Below, one piece after another: positions 33,595 through 42,803 of a stretch of DNA of 64,000 nucleotides (positions within the stretch are counted from its first letter, which is position 1; the number at the start of each line of letters is the position of its first letter). The DNA comes from Marivirga arenosa (lineage in GTDB: Bacteria > Bacteroidota > Bacteroidia > Cytophagales > Cyclobacteriaceae): assembly GCF_030503875.2 (NCBI RefSeq), contig NZ_CP129968.2:3312001-3376000 (forward strand), read 5' to 3'. The notes beneath the pieces were generated by a model, which worked only from the letters and a program-made list of their open reading frames with translations, did no database searches and had not been told where the DNA came from. The position numbers were made by a program, and so were the translations under genes.

Positions 33595-34650
33595 ATGCAA
33601 AATAAAAAATTCATTCCTTTCTATGACATTCGAAAATATCCAGATGATGTATTAGTAGTAGATGCTCATCATCCTGAAGCTTTTGATTTATCGCATTGGA
33701 GAGGTGCGGCTGTTCCTGATAATTGTGAAGCCGATACCAGTACGGAAGTAGTTCTTAAAGCCATTAAAAATAATTTAGCTGAACTTAGTAGAACCTATGT
33801 TACTAACAACCATTATGATATTGATGGATTTTTAGGCGTATGGGCTCTATTTAATCCTGAAATTGCAATTCAGCGATATGACTTATTAGTTGAAATGGCT
33901 CAAATAGGAGATTTCAGAGAAATAAACTTTAAAAACCCTAATTGGCAAAAAGCTCTAAAACTTGTTTGTTGGCTGAATGAGGAAGAAGCCCAATTGTTCT
34001 ACCCTCCTTTTGGAGCTCCAGAAATTGCAGAAAAAGAAATGGAAGCCTCAGTCCCTAAATATTTGCATTTCCTTGAAGCATTTACTGAACAAATAAATTT
34101 AGTAATAGATGAAATACCTAGTACTGAAGAATATGAGATAGTATCTGAACATCTAAACAAAAAAATAAATAAAGAAACACTCTCTGATATTAGATTGCAT
34201 ATAGTTCAGGCTGAACAACCGCTTCATTATTATGCCTTGTATAGCGAAAGTTCTTCCTCAGATATTGTAATGAGTATTTACTCTGATAATAGATATGAAT
34301 TAGAGTTCAAATATACTACCTGGGTAAACACTACGAGAATGCATTATCCTAGAATTGGCTTAGAAAAGCTATGCGATCAACTGAATGCAGTTGAAACAAG
34401 CGGTAAAAAATGGGAAGCTGAGCATTTTACAGATACAGCCCCTATTCTTAGACTTAAGGGTAAAAAATTAAGTAAGAAAGAGAGATTTCAAAGTCCTTGC
34501 TTTAGGCCTATCTATTCGTCAAGTATCAAGGCAGATGAGTTTAAAAATATATGCATTGAATATTTCCAACAATACTATAAAGGCTTAGAAAAAGGAGAAA
34601 CACTAGATTGGAAAGAAGTAAGAGTAATCAATCGAGAACTATTTGAATAA
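33595..34650 (+). CDS. Unknown protein with a DHH-phosphoesterase-like motif
   Basis: 351 residues, soluble, no signal peptide. I do not recognise it firmly; it may be a DUF6687-type protein. The segment TNNHYDIDGFLGVWALFNP (about 65-85) resembles motif I of the DHH phosphoesterase superfamily (HxDxDGxxS), and the early VVDAHHPEAFDLSHW could be a second metal-binding block. The usual DHH triplet is not obvious, so hydrolase activity is speculative. The rest is mixed alpha/beta with a run of acidic helices. It begins 15 bases after the receptor terminator, ends at a bidirectional terminator, and appears to be a single-gene unit. Confidence 0.6.
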   Translation: MQNKKFIPFYDIRKYPDDVLVVDAHHPEAFDLSHWRGAAVPDNCEADTSTEVVLKAIKNNLAELSRTYVTNNHYDIDGFLGVWALFNPEIAIQRYDLLVEMAQIGDFREINFKNPNWQKALKLVCWLNEEEAQLFYPPFGAPEIAEKEMEASVPKYLHFLEAFTEQINLVIDEIPSTEEYEIVSEHLNKKINKETLSDIRLHIVQAEQPLHYYALYSESSSSDIVMSIYSDNRYELEFKYTTWVNTTRMHYPRIGLEKLCDQLNAVETSGKKWEAEHFTDTAPILRLKGKKLSKKERFQSPCFRPIYSSSIKADEFKNICIEYFQQYYKGLEKGETLDWKEVRVINRELFE

Positions 34651-34651
34651 T

Positions 34652-34683
34652 AAAAAAGGCATCCGTAATCACTCAGATGCCTT
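34652..34683. terminator. Bidirectional terminator between convergent genes
   Basis: AAGGCATC and GATGCCTT pair across a 12-base loop. On the minus strand the stem is followed by six T, a good terminator for the DUF5606 gene. On the plus strand the T run is weak. Confidence 0.7.
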
Positions 34684-34706
34684 ATCGTTTATAAATCAAA
34701 TCAAAA

Positions 34707-35126
34707 TCACTTACTCTCCTCTTCACTTTTTGCAGTCAATACTTCAGGAGCTTCTTTTAATAAGATGTTATACCAGCTTACTAATTTTTTAACATCTGAA
34801 GGATATACCTGATTTTCATCATAATTAGGCAACACATGCTTTAAAAACGCCATTATTTCTTCTTTTGAAGATTTATTATCAATACCTAAATCATCTCCAA
34901 ACTCTTCATTCATAGTATTAAAGATTTTCTGTAAGGCAACGTTTCCTTCGGCATCGGTAGTATATATAGATATTTCATCTAGTATAGATACTCTATCGTG
35001 AGCGTGAGCTACTAATTTCTGTTTTTTATTGTCCAGAGACTCTAGAATAACACCTGTTCTTGATGGTTTAACAACTTTAAATAAACCTCCTTTTCCACTT
35101 ACTGATGCAATATCTTTTAATTCCAT
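34707..35126 (-). CDS. DUF5606 domain protein
   Basis: 139 residues, cytoplasmic. The N-terminal domain (about 1-70) opens MELKDIASVSGKGGLFKVVK and resembles small beta-barrel modules. A helical part follows, ending in an acidic tail. It belongs to a conserved Bacteroidota family of unknown function. It lies 195 bases downstream of ftsZ in the same direction, but behind the ftsZ terminator, so it probably has its own promoter. The link to division is only positional. Confidence 0.8.
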   Translation of the reverse strand: MELKDIASVSGKGGLFKVVKPSRTGVILESLDNKKQKLVAHAHDRVSILDEISIYTTDAEGNVALQKIFNTMNEEFGDDLGIDNKSSKEEIMAFLKHVLPNYDENQVYPSDVKKLVSWYNILLKEAPEVLTAKSEEESK

Positions 35127-35262
35127 GTTTTAATATTCTTAAAATTGATTGACGAATTTACAGTAAAGATTTTCGTTTTCACAAAATTAAGGAGCTGTTT
35201 TTAATTGATATTAGTTTTACCATAAATTCTCATGGATTATGGATATTTTGACTTTTAAAAAT

Positions 35263-35290
35263 AAAAAAGCAGCTCCGATTGAAGCTGCCT
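35263..35290 (-). terminator. Terminator after ftsZ
   Basis: On the minus strand GGCAGCTTC and GGAGCTGC pair (GCAGCT core), followed by a run of six T. It closes the division and cell wall cluster 32 bases after the ftsZ stop. Confidence 0.75.
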
Positions 35291-35321
35291 TAACACCTGT
35301 TTATTATGACTTAAAATAAGA

Positions 35322-36902
35322 TCAATCTACATTATCATGTAAAAACTTATTATTGCCTAGTATCTGATTATCATCATTTAAATTAAAACGTGATATGTTC
35401 TTTTCAGAAGAATGCGGAACATCTTTCAATTTTACTTGCTTACGCTTATAAGCGGGTACTTCCATTTGCTTGTAGGCTTCAGGAGTATTCGTATGACCAC
35501 CATTTAAGTTTTTAAGCTTCTCTATTCTTTCAATAGATCTTCTTCTTAACATTTCCTGATGTTCAGCTTCACGTTTATCTAAATCATCTTGGTTCCCCAT
35601 ATTTTCCGTATGATCTACAATTTCATAATCATGAGATAAACTTTCTGTGAAATCATCAGCATACTCATTTTCTTCTTCTATATATTCAGGCTCTTCCTGT
35701 TTTTTAGAAGGAAATCCAAATGAATAGCCTCTTTCTTCATCAGCATTAGGTCTAGATTCTTGCTGTGTATTTCTTTTTTCAAAAGTAAAGGGTCTAGAGT
35801 CAGTTTTTGGTTCTTGCTTAGGCTTATCTTCCTTTTGTTCGTCACCAAAAAGCGTTATCTGCTTATTAGAATCTAAATCATATACCTTACGGGCCTCTTT
35901 ATGAGGAATAGCATTTTCTTTGTATCCTGTTTGATCGAAACCAGTTGCAATAACTGTTACGGACAATCCTTCACCTAAAGTTTCATCCACACCATGACCG
36001 AAAATCACCTCAGCCTCATCTCCAGCTCTTTCTTGAATATAATCTGTGATCTCAGTTAATTCATCCATCTGGAGTTCTGCTTTTTCACCAGAAATGATGG
36101 ACAGCAATATTTTTTGAGCTCCCAAGATATCGGTATTATTCAATAAAGGAGAAGATAATGCTTCCTCTGCTGCTCTTAATGCTCTACCGTCACCATCGGT
36201 TTTGGCAGATCCCATAACAGCTGCACCAGCATTTTTCATTACAGTTTTAACATCTTCAAAATCCACGTTTACCTGACCTGGAACTGTTATGATTTCAGCA
36301 ATCCCTTTTGCTCCTGTTGTTAATACATTATCTGCTTTCGCAAATGCATTACCAATAGTAAGATTTCCGTGAATCTCTCTCAACTTATCATTGAGAATAA
36401 CCAAAACCGTATCACAGTTTTCCTTTAATTGACGAATACCTTCTTCCGCCTGTCTGACTTTTTTCTTGCCTTCAAAACTGAATGGAGAGGTTACAATTCC
36501 AACCGTTAGGATATCCATTTCTTTAGCTATACGGGCGATTACAGGAGCAGCTCCTGTACCAGTACCTCCGCCCATACCAGCCGTAACGAAAACCATTTTG
36601 GTATCATTACCTAGTAAGTCTCTAATATCTTCTTTGCTTTCAAGGGCCGCATCTTTTCCTTTTTCAGGATTAGCGCCAGCACCCAATCCGCTTGTCAGAT
36701 TAGTTCCAATTTGTAATTTGTTAGGCACAGGACTTGATTTGAGTGCTTGTGAGTCAGTATTACATACTATGAACTCTACATCTCTGATGCCCTGATTAAA
36801 CATGTGATTAACAGCATTACTGCCACCGCCACCAACACCTATTACTTTAATAATAGATTTATGGTGTTTTGGAATTTCGAATTTATAAGCTCCTTCAGTC
36901 AT
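35322..36902 (-). CDS. ftsZ: Cell division protein FtsZ
   Basis: 526 residues. The tubulin-like GTPase core (about 12-330) has the signature GGGTGTG at 111-117 and GVGGGGSNAVNHM at 22-34. It polymerises into the division ring at midcell. The tail after the core is long for FtsZ: about 190 acidic, Gln- and Glu-rich residues, with a conserved-looking VPAYKRKQVKLKDV segment that resembles the Bacteroidota FtsA-binding peptide but sits some 40 residues before the C-terminus. ftsA lies 123 bases upstream, with an inverted repeat between them. Confidence 0.97.
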   Translation of the reverse strand: MTEGAYKFEIPKHHKSIIKVIGVGGGGSNAVNHMFNQGIRDVEFIVCNTDSQALKSSPVPNKLQIGTNLTSGLGAGANPEKGKDAALESKEDIRDLLGNDTKMVFVTAGMGGGTGTGAAPVIARIAKEMDILTVGIVTSPFSFEGKKKVRQAEEGIRQLKENCDTVLVILNDKLREIHGNLTIGNAFAKADNVLTTGAKGIAEIITVPGQVNVDFEDVKTVMKNAGAAVMGSAKTDGDGRALRAAEEALSSPLLNNTDILGAQKILLSIISGEKAELQMDELTEITDYIQERAGDEAEVIFGHGVDETLGEGLSVTVIATGFDQTGYKENAIPHKEARKVYDLDSNKQITLFGDEQKEDKPKQEPKTDSRPFTFEKRNTQQESRPNADEERGYSFGFPSKKQEEPEYIEEENEYADDFTESLSHDYEIVDHTENMGNQDDLDKREAEHQEMLRRRSIERIEKLKNLNGGHTNTPEAYKQMEVPAYKRKQVKLKDVPHSSEKNISRFNLNDDNQILGNNKFLHDNVD

Positions 36903-36957
36903 AATATCCGTGTTTTATATCCTTTCGATATCATTCGATATTTAATTTTCTACACTA

Positions 36958-37000
36958 AAAATCTCTTTAATACTCAACATTAGTAACCTCTAGAGATTTT
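36958..37000 (-). promoter_or_regulatory. Inverted repeat between ftsA and ftsZ
   Basis: AAAATCTCT and AGAGATTTT are perfect 9-base arms around 25 bases in the ftsA-ftsZ gap, which at 123 bases is one of only two sizeable gaps in the cluster. A second motif, ATATCGAA twice 10 bases apart, lies nearer to the ftsZ start. The hairpin could attenuate or stabilise the ftsZ message; no T run follows. Confidence 0.35.
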
Positions 37001-37025
37001 CTTGTAATTGCCTAATAGGCACTAA

Positions 37026-38348
37026 TTAATAGTCATCTTTATCGTCAAAATCATCTATCAAAAAGCTCTTGGTCTTATTGATAATTTTTGAAAAAAAGTC
37101 TCCTTCTCTTTTTGAACCTTTCTGCTTATGGTTGATAAACATATTCTGATTATTCAACTTTGCTTCAAGGTATCTATTTTCTCGTTCATCAATGGAACGA
37201 TAACCTGCCAATACTAAACCAACTGATGTGGCATACATCGGGCTTTTAACAGCCTCTATTTTTGTTCTTCCTAAATGCTCATTTGGATATCCAATACGAG
37301 CATCCATTCCTGTTAAATATTCTACTAATTGACGAGCACTATGCATCTGCGACCCACCACCAGTGATTACAATTCCACCAGCAAGGCGACCTTCATAACC
37401 TGACGCTAATATCTCTGCATGTACTAAATCAATAATCTCTTCCATTCTAGCTTCAACAATATGAGCTAGGTTTTTAATGGATATTTCTTTTGGCGCTCTA
37501 TTTCGTAAGCCAGGAATTGAAACAATTTCATTTTCACTTGCTTCAGTTGAGATAGCTCTACCAAATTTAGTTTTAAGTAATTCAGCCTGCTGTTGCATTA
37601 CCATACATCCTTCCTTGATATCAGAAGTAATGATATTACCTCCGAAAGGAATTACGCCTGTATGTCGAATTATATTTTCATGGAAAATGGCAATATCAGT
37701 TGTTCCACCTCCTATATCTACTAAACACACTCCCGCTTCTTTTTCATCATCTGATAATACAGCCAAGCTAGAAGCTAAAGGCTCCAATATCATATTTTCT
37801 ATATCCAAACCTGCTCTTTTAACACATTTTTGGATGTTATTGATTGAATTAATATCAGCAGTGATCACATGGAAATCAGCTTCAAGGCGAATACCTGTCA
37901 TTCCTACAGGATCTTTTATACCGTCATCATAATCAACCGTATATACCTGTGGCATTACATGAATTATCTGATTACCAGCAGGAATTACCATACGATGCAT
38001 ATCGTTGGTAAGGCGATTAACATCCTCCACGGTAATTTCTTCCTCTCTATCATCACGTGTGATACTACCTCTTTGTATTGAACTTCTGATGTGATGACCT
38101 GCAATCCCTACATTCACCACTTTTATATCGATACCGGAATTATCTTCTGCTTCTTCCACAGCCTTTTTGATGGCCAGAATAGTCTTCTCAATATTGATGA
38201 CTTTTCCTTTTACCACACCATCAGATACGGCCTTACCCATACCTAAAACATCTAGTTTACCATAATCATTTTTATGGCCCACTATCACGCATATTTTAGT
38301 GGTTCCTATGTCTAATCCGACTACTATTTTATCATTTTGCATATCCAT
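37026..38348 (-). CDS. ftsA: Cell division protein FtsA
   Basis: 440 residues of the actin-like ATPase fold. The phosphate-1 motif is VVGLDIGTTKICVIVG at the N-terminus and phosphate-2 is CLVDIGGGTTDIAIF. The adenosine motif is GGIVITGGGSQMHSA. The 1C subdomain used for self-assembly is present. The C-terminal helix (KTKSFLIDDF) could be the membrane-binding amphipathic tail. It tethers FtsZ filaments to the membrane. It starts 18 bases after ftsQ. Confidence 0.97.
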   Translation of the reverse strand: MDMQNDKIVVGLDIGTTKICVIVGHKNDYGKLDVLGMGKAVSDGVVKGKVINIEKTILAIKKAVEEAEDNSGIDIKVVNVGIAGHHIRSSIQRGSITRDDREEEITVEDVNRLTNDMHRMVIPAGNQIIHVMPQVYTVDYDDGIKDPVGMTGIRLEADFHVITADINSINNIQKCVKRAGLDIENMILEPLASSLAVLSDDEKEAGVCLVDIGGGTTDIAIFHENIIRHTGVIPFGGNIITSDIKEGCMVMQQQAELLKTKFGRAISTEASENEIVSIPGLRNRAPKEISIKNLAHIVEARMEEIIDLVHAEILASGYEGRLAGGIVITGGGSQMHSARQLVEYLTGMDARIGYPNEHLGRTKIEAVKSPMYATSVGLVLAGYRSIDERENRYLEAKLNNQNMFINHKQKGSKREGDFFSKIINKTKSFLIDDFDDKDDY

Positions 38349-38366
38349 GTATCGCCTTAGGTTATT

Positions 38367-39143
38367 CTATTCACAAATGATTTGTTCTTTAAACTGTAAA
38401 TTTACACGATCGTATCGATTCCACCCGCGATCGGGCAATATCTTATCATAAAAAATTTTAAGTTTTGATAATTTATCAGAATAATTATACACCGTCCCAA
38501 ATTCGATCAACTGTTTAGTAACCTGTGGGTATATATTTATTATTCCTCTATCATCTACTTCTAATTGTGCAAACTGTGCACTCCAAAATTTATCTTGCTC
38601 TATAAACTTAATAAAATGAAACAAATCTTTTCCAGCTTGATCAGCTAGCATATCCTTTTCTAAATAAGGATTGAAAAAATCTCCAGACAATACCATTACT
38701 CTAGCAGTAAATCGATCTGAAACTGGAAGTATTTTCCCTTGATCACTTATATAGTGATCTTCACCGTTTGGATCAAATATTCTTGCAATAGGTCTGGCCT
38801 GAACTGCATCTACCATCATATTCCCAGCCAAGTCTCTATATACCTCTGCCGTTTGGATAAACTTATGTGCATTAACCCTTTCTTCCAAATCTTTTAATTT
38901 AAATTTTTCATATGGAAGATTCAAAATCATTTCATTGCCATTCTTGGTTAAAAGGCTGTTAATATCAGCTTCATTTAAGAAGAAGTTTCCTTGCTGATTT
39001 TCAATATTAATAATGATCTTTTTGCATAAGACTTCATTCTGCTTTTTGCTTACAAAGCCAATAGTTACCAAAAATATTATAACTGGTAAAACGATCTTCA
39101 GGGCAATATTTAAAGACTTTTTAAGCTGCATACTGCTTTTCAA
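38367..39143 (-). CDS. ftsQ: Cell division protein FtsQ
   Basis: 258 residues with one N-terminal membrane helix (about 13-30) and a short cytoplasmic head. The periplasmic POTRA domain (about 40-110, NEADINSLLTKNGNEMIL, then RVNAHKFIQTAEVYRD) precedes the FtsQ beta domain. It scaffolds the divisome with FtsL and FtsB. The start at 39143 lies inside the 3' end of murC (23-base overlap); an ATG at 39131 is equally possible. Order and position in the cluster support the call. Confidence 0.88.
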   Translation of the reverse strand: MKSSMQLKKSLNIALKIVLPVIIFLVTIGFVSKKQNEVLCKKIIINIENQQGNFFLNEADINSLLTKNGNEMILNLPYEKFKLKDLEERVNAHKFIQTAEVYRDLAGNMMVDAVQARPIARIFDPNGEDHYISDQGKILPVSDRFTARVMVLSGDFFNPYLEKDMLADQAGKDLFHFIKFIEQDKFWSAQFAQLEVDDRGIINIYPQVTKQLIEFGTVYNYSDKLSKLKIFYDKILPDRGWNRYDRVNLQFKEQIICE

Positions 39144-40518
39144 ATATATTTTTTAAGGGTTGTACTAATTGATCAATATTTCCTGCTCCCATAGTGATAA
39201 AGACCTCGAAATCTTTATTTTGTAAATACTCAATTGCCTTTTCTTTTTCAATCTTAATCTTTTCATTAGCTTGGATTGATTCCAGCAACATATTGCTATT
39301 CACACCTTCTATTGGCAACTCTCTTGCAGGATAAATATCTAACAATATGACTTCATCCGCCAGACTTAAACTTTGTGAAAATTCAGAGGCAAAATCACGA
39401 GTTCTTGAAAACAAATGAGGTTGAAATAATACACTCACTTTTTTACCTGGGTATAAAGATCTCACGGATGTAAGCATGGCTCTGATCTCACTAGGATGAT
39501 GAGCATAATCATCAATGAAAACAAAGTTTTCTCTCTGGATTATATATTCAAATCTTCTCTTTACACCCTTGTATGACTTTATTCCCTTTTGAATTAATTC
39601 AGGTTTAATTCCAAGTTGATATGCTACTGCAATAGCCGCAACAGCGTTTTCAACATTATGAAAGCCAGGAACTGACAATTCGAAACCTTCAATTGTATTA
39701 TTCCTAAAAGCTACATCAAATACAAATTTCGCATTCTTTGCCTGAACATTTAAAGCTCGTATATCTCCAGCATTAATTCCGTAAGATTGAGGTTTAGCTT
39801 TTATCTTTTTATTAGCTATTTCATCCCAAAGACCATCCTTAATATAAATATCACCATTTGGATTCACCTTCTCTAAAAATAAAGAAAAAGACTTTTTAAG
39901 TTCTCCTATTTGACCATAAATATCTAAGTGATCAGCATCTGTAGAAGTAACAATTGCGATATTAGGTTTTAAGGTTAAGAATGACCGATCATATTCATCA
40001 GCCTCTACCACAATAATAGCTTTTTTATAATCCTTTTCATTCATGACCATATTAGTACCATAATTGGTAGTAATGCCACCTAAAAATCCTGCGATATCTT
40101 TATTGCCACTTTTTAACAAATGAGCCACCATTGAGCTTGTAGTCGTTTTACCATGGGTACCCGCAACTGCAACTGTAAACATGCCTTCTGTTAGCAATCC
40201 TAAAACTTCAGATCTTTTCAACATCTCAATCCCTTTTTCTTTCAGGAAATTAAAACCAATATGATCTTTAGGAATTGCAGGAGTATACACTACAATATTT
40301 TTAGTACTTGATTCAAGTACAAATTCAGGAATTGCCTCTACTTCATCATTAAAATGAATGTAAATTCCTTCTTCATTCAGTTTATTTGTAAGGTCGGTTG
40401 ATGTTTTATCATAACCATAAACATTTATCCCATTATGGTGAAACCAGCGAGCAAGTGCACTCATGCCAATCCCTCCAATCCCGATGAAATATGCGTTATG
40501 TATATTTTTTATATTCAT
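39121..40518 (-). CDS. murC: UDP-N-acetylmuramate--L-alanine ligase MurC
   Basis: 465 residues. The N-terminal UDP-binding domain opens with FIGIGGIGMSALARWFHHNG. The ATP loop is GTHGKTTTSSMVAHLL, and DDYAHHPSEIRAML is the conserved Mur ligase C-terminal motif. It adds L-alanine to UDP-MurNAc, using ATP, in the cytoplasm. Its start codon overlaps the murG stop (ATGA). Confidence 0.97.
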   Translation of the reverse strand: MNIKNIHNAYFIGIGGIGMSALARWFHHNGINVYGYDKTSTDLTNKLNEEGIYIHFNDEVEAIPEFVLESSTKNIVVYTPAIPKDHIGFNFLKEKGIEMLKRSEVLGLLTEGMFTVAVAGTHGKTTTSSMVAHLLKSGNKDIAGFLGGITTNYGTNMVMNEKDYKKAIIVVEADEYDRSFLTLKPNIAIVTSTDADHLDIYGQIGELKKSFSLFLEKVNPNGDIYIKDGLWDEIANKKIKAKPQSYGINAGDIRALNVQAKNAKFVFDVAFRNNTIEGFELSVPGFHNVENAVAAIAVAYQLGIKPELIQKGIKSYKGVKRRFEYIIQRENFVFIDDYAHHPSEIRAMLTSVRSLYPGKKVSVLFQPHLFSRTRDFASEFSQSLSLADEVILLDIYPARELPIEGVNSNMLLESIQANEKIKIEKEKAIEYLQNKDFEVFITMGAGNIDQLVQPLKNIFEKQYAA

Positions 40519-41621
40519 TCAATCATTTTAAAAATAATCGATACTATATCTTGAGTGGCGTTTGGTTTTGCCATTTTCTTAATATTTTTCGCTAATTCAG
40601 TCTGCTTATATTCATTTTGCAACAGTGATAAAGTAGTAGGCAATAGTTCTTTTATAGAATTCTCATCTTTTACTATTTCAGCAGCATTTTCTTTAACCAA
40701 AGCCATTGCATTTTTAGTTTGATGATCCTCAGCTACATTAGGTGAAGGCACAAATACAACAGGTTTAGCTACTACCGCCAATTCTGAAACAGATAGTGCT
40801 CCTGCTCTAGAAATAATAATATCAGCTGCAGCATAAGCAGCCCCCATATTTTTAATGAATTCCAATATCTTCACATTATCTTCATTAGCCTTGTCAGATC
40901 TTGATAGCATTTCTTTATGATAAAGTCTGCCTGTTTGCCAAAGCATTTGAATAGTATCATTATTCAGTAATTCTAAATTCTGAACAATGCTTTCATTAAT
41001 TGTCCTTGCTCCTAAACTTCCTCCTAAAACCAGTATAGTTTTCTTACCTTCTTCTAAATCAAAACTTTTTAAAGCTTCTTTTTTAGCAGGTAAGTTCAAT
41101 AAATCTTTCCTAATTGGATTACCAGTTATATTAAGCTTCGATTGAGGAAAATATTTTTCCATTCCATCATAAGCCACACAAATTTGCTTCACCTTTTTTC
41201 TTAACCATTTATTGGTTAAGCCAGCATATGAATTTTGCTCCTGTAATAAACAAGGTATTCCAAGATTTGAAGCGGCTCTTAAAGTAGGGCCACTAGCATA
41301 TCCGCCAACTCCAATAACAGCATCTGGCTTGAAGTTTTTCACAATCTTTTTTGCCTGCTTTAAGCTATTCAATAATTTAAAAGGGAAACTCAAATTCTTT
41401 ATGGACAAACTTCTTTGAATGCCTGCTATCGGTAGGCCAAATATTTTATATCCAGCTTCTGGCACTTTTTGCATTTCCATCTTACCCTCAGCACCTACAA
41501 ATAAAATTTCAGCATTAGGCAATTGACTTTTAATCTCATCAGCAATAGCTAATGCAGGAAATATGTGACCGCCAGTGCCCCCTCCACTTAAAATAAATCG
41601 ATATGGTTTTTGCATATCCAT
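40515..41621 (-). CDS. murG: Lipid II synthase MurG (GlcNAc transferase)
   Basis: 368 residues of the GT28 family. The glycine loop SGGGTGGHIFPALAIA near the N-terminus and VLGGSLGARTINE in the middle bind lipid I and UDP-GlcNAc. ISRAGALSVSELAVVAKPV is the conserved sugar-nucleotide site. It transfers GlcNAc to lipid I at the inner face of the membrane. It directly abuts ftsW with no spacer. Confidence 0.96.
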   Translation of the reverse strand: MDMQKPYRFILSGGGTGGHIFPALAIADEIKSQLPNAEILFVGAEGKMEMQKVPEAGYKIFGLPIAGIQRSLSIKNLSFPFKLLNSLKQAKKIVKNFKPDAVIGVGGYASGPTLRAASNLGIPCLLQEQNSYAGLTNKWLRKKVKQICVAYDGMEKYFPQSKLNITGNPIRKDLLNLPAKKEALKSFDLEEGKKTILVLGGSLGARTINESIVQNLELLNNDTIQMLWQTGRLYHKEMLSRSDKANEDNVKILEFIKNMGAAYAAADIIISRAGALSVSELAVVAKPVVFVPSPNVAEDHQTKNAMALVKENAAEIVKDENSIKELLPTTLSLLQNEYKQTELAKNIKKMAKPNATQDIVSIIFKMIE

Positions 41622-42803
41622 TTAAGCTGCTTCTTTTTTAGGTAAGTTTGAAAATTGTTTTTTACTCAATGCATCGGGAGTTTCTTCTATTTCTCCTCTG
41701 CTTACGCTTAATATTATTCCCATTGCTATACCTGTAAATAATAAAGAAGTCCCTCCCATACTTAATAGGGGCAATGGTAAACCTGTAATCGGCCCTAAAC
41801 CAACTGCGACAGCCATATTTACCATGGCTTGAATTACGATCGCGAAACTCAGTCCTGCAGAAAGTAATCCTCCGTAGGCCCTACCACTGGCAGCTGCCGC
41901 TTTCATTCCTCTATAGAGAAGAGTGAGATACAATAAAATTACAATGCCCGCTCCTATCATTCCATATTCCTCCACTACAATGGCAAAAATGAAATCAGAA
42001 AATGCCTCTGGCAGGAAATTTCTTTGTGAACTATTTCCCGGACCTTTACCTGTAATCCCTCCAGTGGCTACAGCGATATAAGATTGCTGAGCTTGATACG
42101 GTACATTTTCTTTATTGATGAAATTTTCAACTCTACTAATTGCTGTCTCTCCCCTTTGCCCTACTACCATTGCTATACTAACCGCAAAAACACCCACAAA
42201 AGCCAACATAGCTAAATACTTCACGGGTATTCTACCAATAAATAAAAGTAGCATACAGGTTAAGAATAATAATATTGCGGTCGATAAATTAGTCATGGCA
42301 ATTAAACCACAGATTAAACCACACCACCCTAACATTGGGATAAGTGACTTTTTAAAATCATGAATATTTTGTTGCCGCTTCGAAAGCATCCCTGCCAAAT
42401 TGATAATCAAAGCTAGTTTTGCTAAATCAGATGGCTGAAAAGATTGATTAATGAAAGGAATCGTGATCCACCGTGATGCACTATTCAAATTCACACCAAA
42501 CTGCCATGCAAAAATTAACAATGGAACAGATAACCATAAGGCCAATCTTGACAATTTAGAATAATATCTATAATCTATTTTATGGGCTACCCACATAGCT
42601 AAAAAGCTTAACAATACTAAAAAGCTATGTCTTATTAAGTAGTATTCAGTATTTCCACCAAATTTGAAATACGCTATACTTCCAGTGGCACTGTATACCA
42701 CCAAAATACTAAGCATCCCTAAAGCAAAGACCACAGACCAAATTACCGGGTCTCCTTTAAGATGCTTATCTGTCCATGCCTTTATGTTTTGAATATTAAG
42801 CAT
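41622..42803 (-). CDS. ftsW: Septal peptidoglycan polymerase FtsW (SEDS family)
   Basis: 393 residues with about ten membrane helices. SEDS motifs include WITIPFINQSFQPSDLAKLA, the periplasmic GNSSQRNFLPEAFSDFIF with the catalytic Asp region, and GLPLPLLSMGGTSLL near the end. It polymerises glycan strands during septation with FtsI. Its start overlaps the murD stop by one base. Confidence 0.95.
   Translation of the reverse strand: MLNIQNIKAWTDKHLKGDPVIWSVVFALGMLSILVVYSATGSIAYFKFGGNTEYYLIRHSFLVLLSFLAMWVAHKIDYRYYSKLSRLALWLSVPLLIFAWQFGVNLNSASRWITIPFINQSFQPSDLAKLALIINLAGMLSKRQQNIHDFKKSLIPMLGWCGLICGLIAMTNLSTAILLFLTCMLLLFIGRIPVKYLAMLAFVGVFAVSIAMVVGQRGETAISRVENFINKENVPYQAQQSYIAVATGGITGKGPGNSSQRNFLPEAFSDFIFAIVVEEYGMIGAGIVILLYLTLLYRGMKAAAASGRAYGGLLSAGLSFAIVIQAMVNMAVAVGLGPITGLPLPLLSMGGTSLLFTGIAMGIILSVSRGEIEETPDALSKKQFSNLPKKEAA

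Noticed and set aside
37477..37932. 151-codon antisense frame within ftsA
   Set aside because: Shadow of a highly conserved gene; no start context or domain.
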